The notes: generated by a model not told the origin, from the sequence alone. Numbered from the stretch's first letter, positions 15,334 to 23,875 are shown. The stretch: 64,000 bases of DNA from Armatimonadota bacterium (GCA_031459855.1 JAVKHP010000001.1:1951906-2015905), one strand, 5' to 3'. Translations and numbers: made by a program.

Positions 15334-15528
15334 GTGGAGCGATCTGTTCAGATACTTCGGCTTGAGCTAGAGGGTAAGTGGTCCGCGGACGAGCTGGGCG
15401 AGGCCTTGGTCAGTATCTCGAATCTCTACGATCTGCGGTTTTTCCTTGAGCTGCTACATGAGGATCAAGAGGACTGGGTGCGCTTCTACGAAGAGCTGAT
15501 GCGCTTTCCGCCGTTCAGACGCCGTTGA
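15334..15528 (+). CDS. Small acidic protein, unknown
   Basis: The 64-residue product starts from GTG 15334, with GGGGGGAGAG a few bases upstream. A helical pattern (LEGKWSADELGEALVSISNL, then FFLELLHEDQEDWVRFYEEL) suggests an acidic all-helical adaptor. Twelve bases separate it from the next gene, so the pair is probably one unit. Similar small partner proteins occur in predicted bacterial conflict systems, but I cannot name the family with confidence. Confidence 0.5.
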   Translation: MERSVQILRLELEGKWSADELGEALVSISNLYDLRFFLELLHEDQEDWVRFYEELMRFPPFRRR

Positions 15529-15540
15529 CGGAAGCGCTTT

Positions 15541-15990
15541 GTGTACTGGGGACCTAGCCCATGGGCACCCTGGTTCCCCAGCTCCTTCCCTCCGGTACTT
15601 GACGACGTTCAACTTTCGCAACTCTGGCAGCTGCTTGAGCCTGAGGAGCGTCTTGCGGTTCGGCGTATCAACTACGCATCTCCTGGCGCAACCGACTTAG
15701 CGGGCATCGGCACTGTGGTCGGCCACATCAAGGACTTCATCCTGAAGCTTATCGAACGCCGGGATTCCAGGCGGAGGCGGGAACTGGACGAGGAACGAGC
15801 AGCACTGGAGAACGAGCGCATTCGGCTCGAGAACGTCAAGAGCTTTGTCGCTCTTGCACGCGACCTCGGCTACTCGGAGACCGATCTTCGTCATCTTATA
15901 CGATACGTTGACGGAAAGCAGGATATTCTCGTTCGCCTCATCGAACAGCGCAAGCTGGTAGGGGTGTCGATGCCGGAGACGACAGACTAA
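15541..15990 (+). CDS. Coiled-coil protein, possible conflict-system component
   Basis: The 149-residue product starts from GTG 15541. The middle has INYASPGATDLAGIGTVVGH (a glycine-rich short motif after a strand), then a charged coiled coil at residues about 75-105 (RRRRELDEERAALENERIRL) and a C-terminal helical part. The SPG...D..G.G pattern recurs in uncharacterised small proteins paired with other small proteins in high-GC bacteria. It follows the 64-residue protein closely and is the last gene before the right end. No catalytic motif is visible. Confidence 0.5.
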   Translation: MYWGPSPWAPWFPSSFPPVLDDVQLSQLWQLLEPEERLAVRRINYASPGATDLAGIGTVVGHIKDFILKLIERRDSRRRRELDEERAALENERIRLENVKSFVALARDLGYSETDLRHLIRYVDGKQDILVRLIEQRKLVGVSMPETTD

Positions 15991-16029
15991 CGATGACGGT
16001 CAGACACGCCGATGCAGCGGCCGGCGGAG

Positions 16030-16443
16030 CCGGTCCGCTACATTGCTACATTGTTAGACCACAACGCAACCTTGGCCCGAATAGTGGCTCCGCGGGCAGC
16101 GGGACGAGGCAGCCCGCCCCCGGGGGTAGCGCCCCGCCCCGCAGCGCCCCAGGGCCAGGGCCCCGCGCACGCGACCCGAGACGGGGGGCCAAGCGGCGAC
16201 CCCCCACGGGGCACGCCCCGCGGGACCGGATAGTGACCCACAGAGGGCAGAGAGCAGACGCCGCCTGAGGGCCCGCCCATCACGTCACCACGCCACGCCC
16301 CACGACCCACGGCACACCAACGTCCCACGACCCGCAGCACCCGCAACCCACGGCTCACGCCCACCCAAGGGCCCAAGACCCTTGCGCAACCCCTTGACTG
16401 TCGCCTCTAGGGGGAACTCCCAGCAGGGTTAGGCTCTTATCCC
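16030..16443 (-). repeat. Right end of the Cas1 element (inverted repeat plus subterminal region)
   Basis: Read on the minus strand from 16443, it starts with the 36-bp inverted repeat. It then shows GCGCAAGGG about 60 bp in, GTGGTGACGTG near 16291, a GTGGGTCACTATCCGG block near 16230 and GGGGCGTGCCCCGTGGGG near 16213. The order matches the left end. No credible gene lies here. Confidence 0.7.
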
Positions 16444-16457
16444 GTCAAACGGCGAGG
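16444..16457 (+). repeat. Right target-site duplication of the Cas1 element
   Basis: A perfect copy of GTCAAACGGCGAGG (3602-3615) directly outside the right tip. It is followed immediately by the tip of the solo element end at 16458. Confidence 0.8.
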
Positions 16458-16660
16458 GGGATAAGAGCCTAACCTTTCCCCGAGTGGCCTCTGGAGGTCG
16501 CTTGTCACGGGTCGCGCAAGGGTTTCTGGTGGTGTGCCTCTGGGGGCGGGGTGTGTGGGGTGTGTGGCGTGGTGACGTGATGGGCGGGCCCTCGGGCGGC
16601 ATCTGCCTTCTGTAGGTCACCGTCTAGTCCCGCGGGGCGTGCCCCGTGGGGGTCAAGGCC
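16458..16660 (+). repeat. Solo element end in direct orientation beyond the right boundary
   Basis: GGGATAAGAGCCTAACC at 16458-16474 repeats the element tip. Further shared blocks are GCGCAAGGGTTT near 16518, CGTGGTGACGTGATGGGC near 16568, a TCTGCC...GTAGGTCACCGT block near 16601 and GCGGGGCGTGCCCCGTGGGG near 16631. The spacing is about 50 bp shorter than in the true ends. No second end is seen before the UPF0182 gene, so this is a remnant of an older insertion or an ancestral target. Confidence 0.65.
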
Positions 16661-16729
16661 CGCGGGGCGCGCCCGGATGCCGTGCGTGGTCGCCCGCATA
16701 AACAGATGGCAGGGAAGGACAGGTGGGCC

Positions 16730-19498
16730 ATGGGACGACTGCGGTGGGTGCTGTGGGTGCTGGTCATCCTCTTCTTCCTGTTGGGCCCGGCACTGGCCCG
16801 GTGGTACACCGACTGGCTGTGGTTCCACGAGGTGGGCTACGTCCGGGTGTTCTGGGTGCCCTTCCTCTCGCGGCTGGCCGTGACCGTCGCGGTGGGCGGC
16901 GCGCTGTGGGTGCTGGGGTACGCAAACCTCCGGCCGGTGCTGCGCGCGGGCCGGGCCGAGGTGCTGGAGCTGATCGACCGTGGTGGCGGCCGCTACCGCG
17001 GGGTGCGGCCGCGCCGGGGCCCTGCAGGCTGGTGGGGGTGGGCGCTGGGCGTCGCCGCGGCCCTGGGCGGGCTCGCCGCCTCGCGCCAGTGGGTGGCGCT
17101 CCAGCAGTTCGTCCACGCCACGCCCTTCGGGCAGGTCGACCCGCTCTTCGGCCGCGACGTAGGCTTCTACGTCTTCCGGCTGCCGGTCTACCGGCTCGTC
17201 GCCGACGGGCTGTTCACGTGGCTGGTGCTCCTTGTCGTCGGAGTCGCCGTGGGGTACGCCTCGGCCTACGGGCGCCTGGTGCTGCGCGGCGTCTGGCTCG
17301 CCCCGCCGGGGGTCCGCACGCACCTGTCGGTCTTGCTCGGGGCGGTGGTGCTGGTGCGGGGCGCGGGGTTCTGGCTCGATGCGTTCGACCTGCTCTACTC
17401 GACGCGCGGGCCGGCGTTTGGCGCCTCGTACGCCGACGTGCACGCGGTGCTGCCGGCGCTGCGGGTGCTGGCGGCGCTGTTCGGGGCCTGCGGGCTGCTG
17501 CTGGTGGCCAACGCCTGGCTGCGCACCGTGCGGCTGGCCCTGGCCACGGTAGCGCTCATCGTGGTGGCGTGGGCGGTGGGCCTGGTGGTCTACCCGGGCG
17601 TCGTGCAGGCGGTGCGGGTGCGGCCCAACGAGCTCACGGCCGAGACGCCCTACATCCGGCATGCCATCACGGCCACGCTGCGCGCCTTCGGGCTGGACGG
17701 CGTGCGCGAGCGCGAGTTCCCCACCGCGCCGCTGGATGCCGCGGCCATCGCCCGCCACCGCGCCACCGTGGAGAACGTCCGGCTGTGGGACTACCGGCCA
17801 CTGCTGCGCGCCTACAGTCAGCTCCAGAGCTTCCGGCGGTACTACGTCTTTGGCGATGTGGACATCGACCGCTACGTCATCGACGGGCGGCCCCGCCAGG
17901 TGATGCTGGCCGCCCGCGAGCTGGCCACAGCCCAGCTGCCGCCGCAGGCCCGCAACTGGGTCAACCGCCACCTGGTCTACACCCACGGGTACGGGCTGGT
18001 CATGAGCCCCGTGAACGCCATCTCCGAGGAAGGGATGCCCGCGTTCTTCGTCCGCGACATCCCCCTGCAGACGATCCCGGGGCTGGTGATCACGCGGCCT
18101 GAGATCTACTACGGCGAGCTGACCACCGACTACGTGGTGGTAAACACCCGGGTGCGCGAGTTCGACTACCCCCAGGGCGACGACAACGCCTACACCCGCT
18201 ACGCGGGCCGCGGCGGCATCCGCCTGGGCTACCTGCCCCGGCTGGCGCTGGCCTACCGGTTCGGCGACCTGAAGCTGGCGCTCTCGACCGACATCGACAC
18301 CGGCAGCCGGCTGCTGTTCGCGCGCCAGATCACGCAGCGCGTGACCCGCATCGCGCCGTTCCTGCGCTACGACCGCGACCCCTACCTGGTGGTGGTCGAC
18401 GGGCGGCTGGTGTGGGTGATCGACGCCTACACCGTCACCGACCGCTACCCGTACGCCGCACCCTTCGGCGACGTCAACTACATGCGCAACAGCGTCAAGG
18501 TCGTCGTGGACGCCTACGACGGCACGGTGACGTTCTACGCGGTGCAGCCCGACGAGCCGATCCTGCGCACCCTGGCCGCCATCTTCCCCGAGCTGTTCCG
18601 GCCGGCGGCGCAGATGCCCCCGGCCCTGGCTGCCCACCTGCGGTACCCGGTGGACCTGTTCGAGGTGCAGGCCCAGGTCTACGCCACCTACCACATGCGG
18701 GACCCGCAGGTCTTCTACAACCGGGAGGACGTGTGGGCGATCCCGCGGGAGATCTTCGGCAACGAGACGATCCGCATGGAACCCTACTACGTCACCATGC
18801 GCCTGGCCGAGGGCGCGGCACCCGAGTTCGTGCTGATCCTGCCCATGGTGTCGGCGGGCCGCGAGAACATGATCGCCTGGATGGCGGCCCGGAACGACCC
18901 CCCGCACTACGGGGAGCTGATCGTCTACCGGTTCCCCAAGGCGCGCACGGTGTTCGGCCCGTTGCAGGTCGAGTCGCGGATCGATCAGGACCCGTTCATC
19001 TCGCAGCAGCTCTCGCTGTGGAACCAGCAGGGCTCGCAGGTCATCCGCGGCAACCTGCTGGTGATCCCCATCGAGGACGGGCTGCTCTACGTGGAGCCGC
19101 TGTACCTGCAGGCCGAGCGCAGCCAGCTGCCGGAGCTGAAGCGCGTGATCGCGGTCAGCGGCGCGCGCATCGTCATGGCGCCCACGCTGGACGAGGCGCT
19201 GGCCGAACTGTTCGGGACGCGGCCGCCGCGGCCGGCACCACCGGCGCTCGGGACGCCCGGCGCGCCCGCAGGACCGGGCTCCGGCGGGACGGTGGGGCCG
19301 CCCCCGAGCGCCTCCCCCGGCGGGCCGCTGGCGAGCGGCGCGGAGGCCGCACGCGTCCGGGCCCTGGCTGCGGAGGCGCTGGCCACCTACCGGCGCGCAC
19401 AGGAGCGCCTGCGGGCCGGCGACCTGGCCGGCTACGGCCGGGAGATGGAGCGGCTGGGGGCGCTATTGGAGCAGCTGCGGCAGGCGGCGGGGCCGTGA
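16730..19498 (+). CDS. UPF0182 family large membrane protein
   Basis: The 922-residue product of ATG 16730, preceded by GGACAGGTGG. The N-terminal 300 residues hold about seven transmembrane helices. A large external region of about 500 residues follows, with the UPF0182/COG1615 signatures (RPNELTAETPYIRHAI near residue 300, PYLVVVDGRLVWVIDAYT near 560). Near the C-terminus is a Pro/Gly/Ala-rich linker (about 830-870) and a helical tail. Function is unknown; the family is common in Actinobacteria, Cyanobacteria and related phyla. An in-frame ATG at 16706 lacks a ribosome site. Its upstream region is occupied by the solo element end, so its promoter may derive from or be disturbed by it. Confidence 0.88.
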   Translation: MGRLRWVLWVLVILFFLLGPALARWYTDWLWFHEVGYVRVFWVPFLSRLAVTVAVGGALWVLGYANLRPVLRAGRAEVLELIDRGGGRYRGVRPRRGPAGWWGWALGVAAALGGLAASRQWVALQQFVHATPFGQVDPLFGRDVGFYVFRLPVYRLVADGLFTWLVLLVVGVAVGYASAYGRLVLRGVWLAPPGVRTHLSVLLGAVVLVRGAGFWLDAFDLLYSTRGPAFGASYADVHAVLPALRVLAALFGACGLLLVANAWLRTVRLALATVALIVVAWAVGLVVYPGVVQAVRVRPNELTAETPYIRHAITATLRAFGLDGVREREFPTAPLDAAAIARHRATVENVRLWDYRPLLRAYSQLQSFRRYYVFGDVDIDRYVIDGRPRQVMLAARELATAQLPPQARNWVNRHLVYTHGYGLVMSPVNAISEEGMPAFFVRDIPLQTIPGLVITRPEIYYGELTTDYVVVNTRVREFDYPQGDDNAYTRYAGRGGIRLGYLPRLALAYRFGDLKLALSTDIDTGSRLLFARQITQRVTRIAPFLRYDRDPYLVVVDGRLVWVIDAYTVTDRYPYAAPFGDVNYMRNSVKVVVDAYDGTVTFYAVQPDEPILRTLAAIFPELFRPAAQMPPALAAHLRYPVDLFEVQAQVYATYHMRDPQVFYNREDVWAIPREIFGNETIRMEPYYVTMRLAEGAAPEFVLILPMVSAGRENMIAWMAARNDPPHYGELIVYRFPKARTVFGPLQVESRIDQDPFISQQLSLWNQQGSQVIRGNLLVIPIEDGLLYVEPLYLQAERSQLPELKRVIAVSGARIVMAPTLDEALAELFGTRPPRPAPPALGTPGAPAGPGSGGTVGPPPSASPGGPLASGAEAARVRALAAEALATYRRAQERLRAGDLAGYGREMERLGALLEQLRQAAGP

Positions 19499-19503
19499 GC
19501 GCG

Positions 19504-20625
19504 CTAGGTCCGTACGCCCGCGCCCAGGCGCGCGCGGCGCACAGCGTACCGTTCCACGCGCTCGTGCACTACGTGCACGCCAAGGCCCACACCGGTCGGC
19601 ATGGTTATCGTGCCGTCGTCGTTCAGCACCACCGGCGGGTCGATGAGGTCTTCCTCGAAGTAGCGGTCGCTGGCCGAGATGTCGCCGGGCAGCGTGAAGT
19701 TCGGTAGCGACGCCAGCGCCAGGTTGGCGGCGCGGCCGGGGCCGGTCTCGAGCATGCCGCCGCACCAGACCGGCACCCCGCGGGCCTGGCAGAGGTCGTG
19801 GATCGCTACCGCCTCGGTCAGGCCCCCCACGCGCGCCTGCTTGATGTTGATCACCCGGCACGCGCCGAGGTCGAGGGCGGCGCGCGCGGCCCGGGCGTGG
19901 ATAATCGACTCGTCCAGGCAGATCGGGGTGCGCAGCTGGGCCTGGAGCGTGGCGTGGTCGACGATGTCGTCTTCTTCCAGCGGCTGCTCGATCAGCAGCA
20001 GGCCGTGGTCGTCCAGCGCCCGCAGCAGCGGCGCGTCGTCCAGCGAGAACGCCGAGTTGGCGTCGACCTGGAGCATGATGTCGCCGAAGCGCCGGCGGAT
20101 CTGCTCCACCGGCTCCAGCACCCACCCCGGCTTGATCTTGATCTTGATGCGCCGGTAGCCCAGCCCCAGGAAACGCTCGACGCGCTCCAGCAGGGCGTCG
20201 ATGGTGGGCTCGATGCCCAGGCTCACGCCGACGGCGACGCGGTCGCGGGTACCGCCCAGCAGGGCGGCGAGGGAGACGCCCTGGGCGCGGGCGTGGAGGT
20301 CCCACAGGGCCGCCTCCACGGCGGCCTTGGCCATGTGGTGCCGGCGGATGTAGGCCACCTGCCGGGCGAACTCGCGCGGCGCGGGGGCCGGCTGCCCCAG
20401 CAGCGGCGGCACCAGGAACCGTTCCAGGATGGCCCACGCCGTGTCCACCGTCTCCTCGTTGTACAGCGGCGCGTGGTCGACGGGTGCCTCGCCCCACCCC
20501 TCCAGGCCGTCGGCCCGGAGGCGCACCAGCAGGCACACCTTGGTCGTCGAGCGGCCGAACGACGTCTCGAACGGCCACCGCAGCGGCATCTCGATCTGGT
20601 AGAGCTCCACGGCGTCAATCCGCAT
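19504..20625 (-). CDS. menC: N-succinylamino-acid racemase / o-succinylbenzoate synthase
   Basis: This 373-residue enolase-superfamily enzyme of the OSBS/NSAR branch has Lys pair KIKIK near residue 160, metal ligands in VDANSAF (about 189), EQPL (about 214) and LDES (about 239), and the second catalytic Lys in NIKQARVGG (about 263). In menaquinone synthesis the family makes o-succinylbenzoate; the promiscuous NSAR members racemise N-succinylamino acids. It overlaps the preceding GNAT gene by 11 bases. That arrangement is known for the NSAR pathway that converts D- to L-amino acids through succinylation, so the racemase role is favoured over menaquinone synthesis. No other men gene is nearby. 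Confidence 0.85.
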   Translation of the reverse strand: MRIDAVELYQIEMPLRWPFETSFGRSTTKVCLLVRLRADGLEGWGEAPVDHAPLYNEETVDTAWAILERFLVPPLLGQPAPAPREFARQVAYIRRHHMAKAAVEAALWDLHARAQGVSLAALLGGTRDRVAVGVSLGIEPTIDALLERVERFLGLGYRRIKIKIKPGWVLEPVEQIRRRFGDIMLQVDANSAFSLDDAPLLRALDDHGLLLIEQPLEEDDIVDHATLQAQLRTPICLDESIIHARAARAALDLGACRVINIKQARVGGLTEAVAIHDLCQARGVPVWCGGMLETGPGRAANLALASLPNFTLPGDISASDRYFEEDLIDPPVVLNDDGTITMPTGVGLGVHVVHERVERYAVRRARLGAGVRT

Positions 20626-21448
20626 GGGCCCCTCGCGTCAACACGTAGTCCCCGCGCAGCCGGTCGTCCGGGCGCAGGAGGAAGTCGACGGCCCGGTAGC
20701 CGCGTGCGAAGTAGTGCTGGAACACCTGGCGCGTGGCCAGCCGCCACGCGTGGGCCAGCCCGCGGTCCCGGGCACGCAGCGCAGCGAAGTCGGTGGGGAT
20801 CTCGACGAACAGCACAGGCGCCTCGAGGTCGAGCGCCGCAGGGCGCGGTGCGACGCCCGCCGGGTGGGGCGCGGCCTCCAGCGCGCGGGACGCCTCGCCC
20901 CAGTCGCGTTCGACCGGGCGGCCCGCTGCCGCGGCCTCGACCCGGGGCGACCGCAAGGCCCAGTCGACCTCGAAGCGGTCGCTGTCGAGCCCCCGGTTCA
21001 GCTGGTCGGGCATCTCGCCGTAGTAGTTGACGAAGTACCGCTGCGCGGTGACGCCCAGCTTGTGCAGGTTGAACCGGGCGTTGACGCTCTGCAGCGGATC
21101 GTACGTCCAGACCATGTGGTCGAAGCCCGCGTCCAGGGCCGCCTGCCGCTGCGCCAGCTTGAGCCGGAAGCCGATGTCCTGGAGCTGGCGGCCGCCCAGC
21201 ACGCCCGCCATGTGCGAGTAGAACAGCGGGCGGCCACTCCGCCAGGCCGGGAACCCGTAGCAGAACCCGACCAGCGTGCCGTCGGGCTCGAACGCGCCCA
21301 GCACGACGCCGCCGGCGCCGATGGCCGCCACCAGCTGGTGGACCGGCACGACCTCGCGCTCGGGCATCCCCCAGATCTGCATCTGGAGCTCCTCGACCTG
21401 CCGGAGCGCAGCAATCTCCTTGAGCGGCCTGATGGTGATCTCCGACAC
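20615..21448 (-). CDS. GNAT-fold N-acyl(succinyl)transferase, COG3375-type
   Basis: The 277-residue product starts from GTG 21448. The first 180 residues show the GNAT acyltransferase fold with the segment GFCYGFP and the conserved stretch FYSHMAGVLGGRQLQDIGFR, in two parts, typical of the COG3375 proteins next to NSAR genes. The C-terminus carries a second alpha/beta part. It is proposed to succinylate D-amino acids using succinyl-CoA, giving the racemase its substrate. The third enzyme of the pathway, a desuccinylase of the M20 peptidase family, is not in the window. Confidence 0.75.
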   Translation of the reverse strand: MSEITIRPLKEIAALRQVEELQMQIWGMPEREVVPVHQLVAAIGAGGVVLGAFEPDGTLVGFCYGFPAWRSGRPLFYSHMAGVLGGRQLQDIGFRLKLAQRQAALDAGFDHMVWTYDPLQSVNARFNLHKLGVTAQRYFVNYYGEMPDQLNRGLDSDRFEVDWALRSPRVEAAAAGRPVERDWGEASRALEAAPHPAGVAPRPAALDLEAPVLFVEIPTDFAALRARDRGLAHAWRLATRQVFQHYFARGYRAVDFLLRPDDRLRGDYVLTRGAHAD

Positions 21449-21506
21449 GGCTCGTTCCTATGGTACGGGTTCGCCACGCAGGGTTCCTGCGCGGCCTCCG
21501 CGGCCC

Positions 21507-22904
21507 CTACGCCTGCCGCCACATGCGGTCGCGCAGGTCCAGCAGCGCGGCGCTGAGCGCCACCGGGTAGCGCGGCGCCTCCTCCAGCCCGCGCAGCTCC
21601 TCGGGCAGCGCGGCCAGGCGCGCGGTACACCGTTGCCGGATCGCCGGCAGCGGTTCCGCCCACAGCCGCCGGCCGCCCTGCATGACCGGCACCAGGAGGG
21701 GCACGTGGTCTGGCGGCGGGGGCTCGTCGTGGAGCGCGATGAGGTCGGCGGCGGGTTGCCCGTCGGCGTCCAGCTTCCGCCAGACCTGCTTGCGGCCCGG
21801 GAGCGTGGCCTTGCCGGTGCTGAGCTTGATCCGGAAGCCCTTCTCGTCCTCCACGAGCTTGTAGACGCCGCCCAGGCTCGGCGCGTCCGCCGAGGTCCCG
21901 AGTTCGGTCCCCACACCGAACGCGTCGGCGGCCGCGCCCTGGTCCAGCAGCTCGGCGATCCGGTACTCGTTGAGGTCGCCCGAGAGCAGCACCTGCACCT
22001 CCCGCAGGCCCGCGGCGTCCAGCGCGGCGCGCACGGCGCGACTCTGGGCCACCAGGTCGCCGCTGTCGATGCGCACCGCGCGCAGCCGTCCGCCGCGCGC
22101 GGCCAGCTCCCGGGCGACGACGATGGCGTTGGCGACGCCCTGGAGGGTGTCGTAGGTGTCGATCAGGAGCACGGTGTTGTGCGGGAAGTCCTGGGCGAAG
22201 GCCCGGAACGCCGCAAGCTCGTCCGAGAACGACATCACGTAGGAGTGGGCCATGGTGCCGGTGACGGGGATGCCGTAGAGCATCCCGGCCAGGACGTTGG
22301 ACGTGCTGGTGCACCCGGCCAGGTAAGCGGCCCGCGCGGCCTTCACGGCGGCGTCGGTGCCGTGGTCCCGGCGGGGCGAGAAGTCGGCCACGGCGCGCCC
22401 GCGGGCGGCCAGCACCACCCGCGCCGCCTTGCTGGCCACCATCACCTGGAAGTTGATGGCATTCAGCAGGAACGTCTCGATGACCTGGGCCTCGATGCGC
22501 GGCGCCGTCACCTCCAGCACCGGCTCGGGCGGGAAGAAGATCTCGCCCTCGGGGATCGCCCGCACGTCGCCGGTGAACCGGAACGCCCGCAGGTAGTCGA
22601 GGAAGGCGTCGCTGAACAGGCGCAGGCTGCGCAGGTACGCGATGGCCTCGTCGGAGAAGCGCAGGTCTTCCAGGTAGGCCAGCACCCCGTCCAGCCCGGC
22701 GCTGACCAGGAAGGCGCGGTTGGGTGGCAGCGCGCGGATGAAGAGGTCGAACGTCGCCCGGTCGTTCATGCCGTGGCGCAGGTAACTGTCGGCCATGGTG
22801 AGCTCGTACAGGTCGACGAGCAGCGCCACGTTCTCGGGCGTGACGTACCCGACCCCCGCGGGCCGGGCCGTCGGGCGGGCGTGCGGGCCGTCGGTCAGAG
22901 CCAT
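21507..22904 (-). CDS. pncB: Nicotinate phosphoribosyltransferase
   Basis: The 465-residue enzyme of NAD salvage joins nicotinate and PRPP to make nicotinate mononucleotide. The family signatures are visible: LLVDLYELTMADSYLRHGM at the N-terminus, SPRRDHGTDAA near residue 180 with the active-site His, RIDSGDLVAQSR (about 280) and FGVGTELGTSADAPSLGGVYK, in two parts (about 340). Length and motifs are complete. The ATG at 22904 overlaps the end of corA by 10 bases, so it is translated by coupling. A very long open frame upstream is only the antisense-like extension through corA. Confidence 0.9.
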   Translation of the reverse strand: MALTDGPHARPTARPAGVGYVTPENVALLVDLYELTMADSYLRHGMNDRATFDLFIRALPPNRAFLVSAGLDGVLAYLEDLRFSDEAIAYLRSLRLFSDAFLDYLRAFRFTGDVRAIPEGEIFFPPEPVLEVTAPRIEAQVIETFLLNAINFQVMVASKAARVVLAARGRAVADFSPRRDHGTDAAVKAARAAYLAGCTSTSNVLAGMLYGIPVTGTMAHSYVMSFSDELAAFRAFAQDFPHNTVLLIDTYDTLQGVANAIVVARELAARGGRLRAVRIDSGDLVAQSRAVRAALDAAGLREVQVLLSGDLNEYRIAELLDQGAAADAFGVGTELGTSADAPSLGGVYKLVEDEKGFRIKLSTGKATLPGRKQVWRKLDADGQPAADLIALHDEPPPPDHVPLLVPVMQGGRRLWAEPLPAIRQRCTARLAALPEELRGLEEAPRYPVALSAALLDLRDRMWRQA

Positions 22905-23875
22905 CGGAGGCGTCGGAACACTGCCAGCATGATGATAACACTGGCCGCCATGGCCCCCAGGGCGGCGGGGAACCCCCAGGGCCAGTCGAAGGGCGGGTAG
23001 GCGCGTTCGAAGTTCATGCCGTAGATACCCGAGATCACCGCCAGCGAGGCGAACACCGCGGTGATCACCGTCAGGACCTTCATCACCTCGTTGAGGCGGT
23101 TGCTGGTGAGGCTCAGGTAGACGTCCAGCGCGCCCGCCAGCAGGTCGCGGTGCGTGTCGATCTGCTCGGTGATGCGGAGCAGGTGGTCGTGGACGTCGCG
23201 GAAGTACGCGCGCAGCGCCGGGGCCACCAGCGGCAGGTCGTGGCGCAGCAGGACGTTCATCGCGTCGCGCTGGGGCGCTGCCACGCGGCGCAGGTGGAGC
23301 AGGGCGCGCTTGGCCTGGAAGAGGCGATCCATGGTCCGCGGGCCCGGCCGGGTGAACAGCGCGTCCTCCAGGCGCTCGGTGTAGGCGTCCAGCGCATCGA
23401 GCACCGGGAAGAACGTGTCCACGGCGGTGTCCAGCAGCACGTAGAGCAGGTAGCCGTCGGCGGTGCGCACGTCCGGGGGGGCCTGGGCCAGCCGGTGGCG
23501 CACCTCCTCCAGCACCGGCGCCGCGCCGTCGTGCACCGTGATGACGAAGCCACGGCCGTAGAACGCGTCGATCTCGTCCAGCACCACGCCGTGACCCGGG
23601 GCGCGGAGGCGGGCGGCGTGCATCGTGACGAACAGGTAGCGCTCGTAGTCCTCGACCTTGGGGCGCTGGCGGCGCTTGAGGGCGTCCTCCACCGCCAGCG
23701 GGTGCAGGTCGAACAGGGCCGCCAGCCGCGCCAGGGCCTCGGGGGGCGGGCTGGTGCCATCGACCCACAACACCTGACCGTCCCGGCGCGCCAGGGCCTC
23801 CAGGGGCTCGGGCGGGTCGACGACGAGCTCGGCGCCGCGCAGCACCACCACGCGAAACGGGTCATCCGCAGGCAT
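22895..23875 (-). CDS. corA: CorA family Mg2+/divalent cation channel
   Basis: The 326-residue protein has a large cytoplasmic N-terminal domain, a long stalk helix and two C-terminal transmembrane helices. The pore signature YGMNFE follows the first helix near residue 285. The basic C-terminus (FRRLRWL) is the usual cytosolic anchor. It should form a pentameric channel for Mg2+ or Co2+. The start at 23875 gives the usual length. It is the upstream partner of pncB in the same operon. Confidence 0.92.
   Translation of the reverse strand: MPADDPFRVVVLRGAELVVDPPEPLEALARRDGQVLWVDGTSPPPEALARLAALFDLHPLAVEDALKRRQRPKVEDYERYLFVTMHAARLRAPGHGVVLDEIDAFYGRGFVITVHDGAAPVLEEVRHRLAQAPPDVRTADGYLLYVLLDTAVDTFFPVLDALDAYTERLEDALFTRPGPRTMDRLFQAKRALLHLRRVAAPQRDAMNVLLRHDLPLVAPALRAYFRDVHDHLLRITEQIDTHRDLLAGALDVYLSLTSNRLNEVMKVLTVITAVFASLAVISGIYGMNFERAYPPFDWPWGFPAALGAMAASVIIMLAVFRRLRWL

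Larger units (their letters stand above)
3616..16443. mobile_element. Casposon-like element encoding a solo Cas1
   Basis: This 12,828-bp segment is bounded by 36-bp terminal inverted repeats (3616-3651 and 16408-16443, one mismatch, tip GGGATAAGAGCCTAACC) and flanked by a perfect 14-bp direct repeat. The ends are also similar further inward for about 240 bp. The only recognisable integrase candidate inside is a stand-alone Cas1 with zinc ribbon and HTH (7995-9572). No tyrosine or serine recombinase, DDE transposase, Cas2, CRISPR array or family-B DNA polymerase is visible. Other contents are a ParB-like protein, a helicase, a DNA methyltransferase, a PLD-type nuclease and unknown cargo. Base composition is mixed, with clearly lower GC at about 4.0-7.9 kb than in the flanks. 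Boundaries are read directly; mobility by Cas1 is inferred. Confidence 0.8.

Noticed and set aside
3616-16443. Possible CRISPR array associated with the Cas1 gene
   Set aside because: No regularly spaced 25-40 bp repeats were found; the only tandem repeats are pentamers.
16505-18907. 800-codon open frame antisense to the UPF0182 gene
   Set aside because: Shadow of a high-GC gene: His/Gln/Arg-rich with no domain; the plus-strand product matches a known family.
19798-23000. Long plus-strand frames opposite menC, the GNAT gene and pncB
   Set aside because: Antisense shadows with biased composition; the minus-strand products carry full family motifs.
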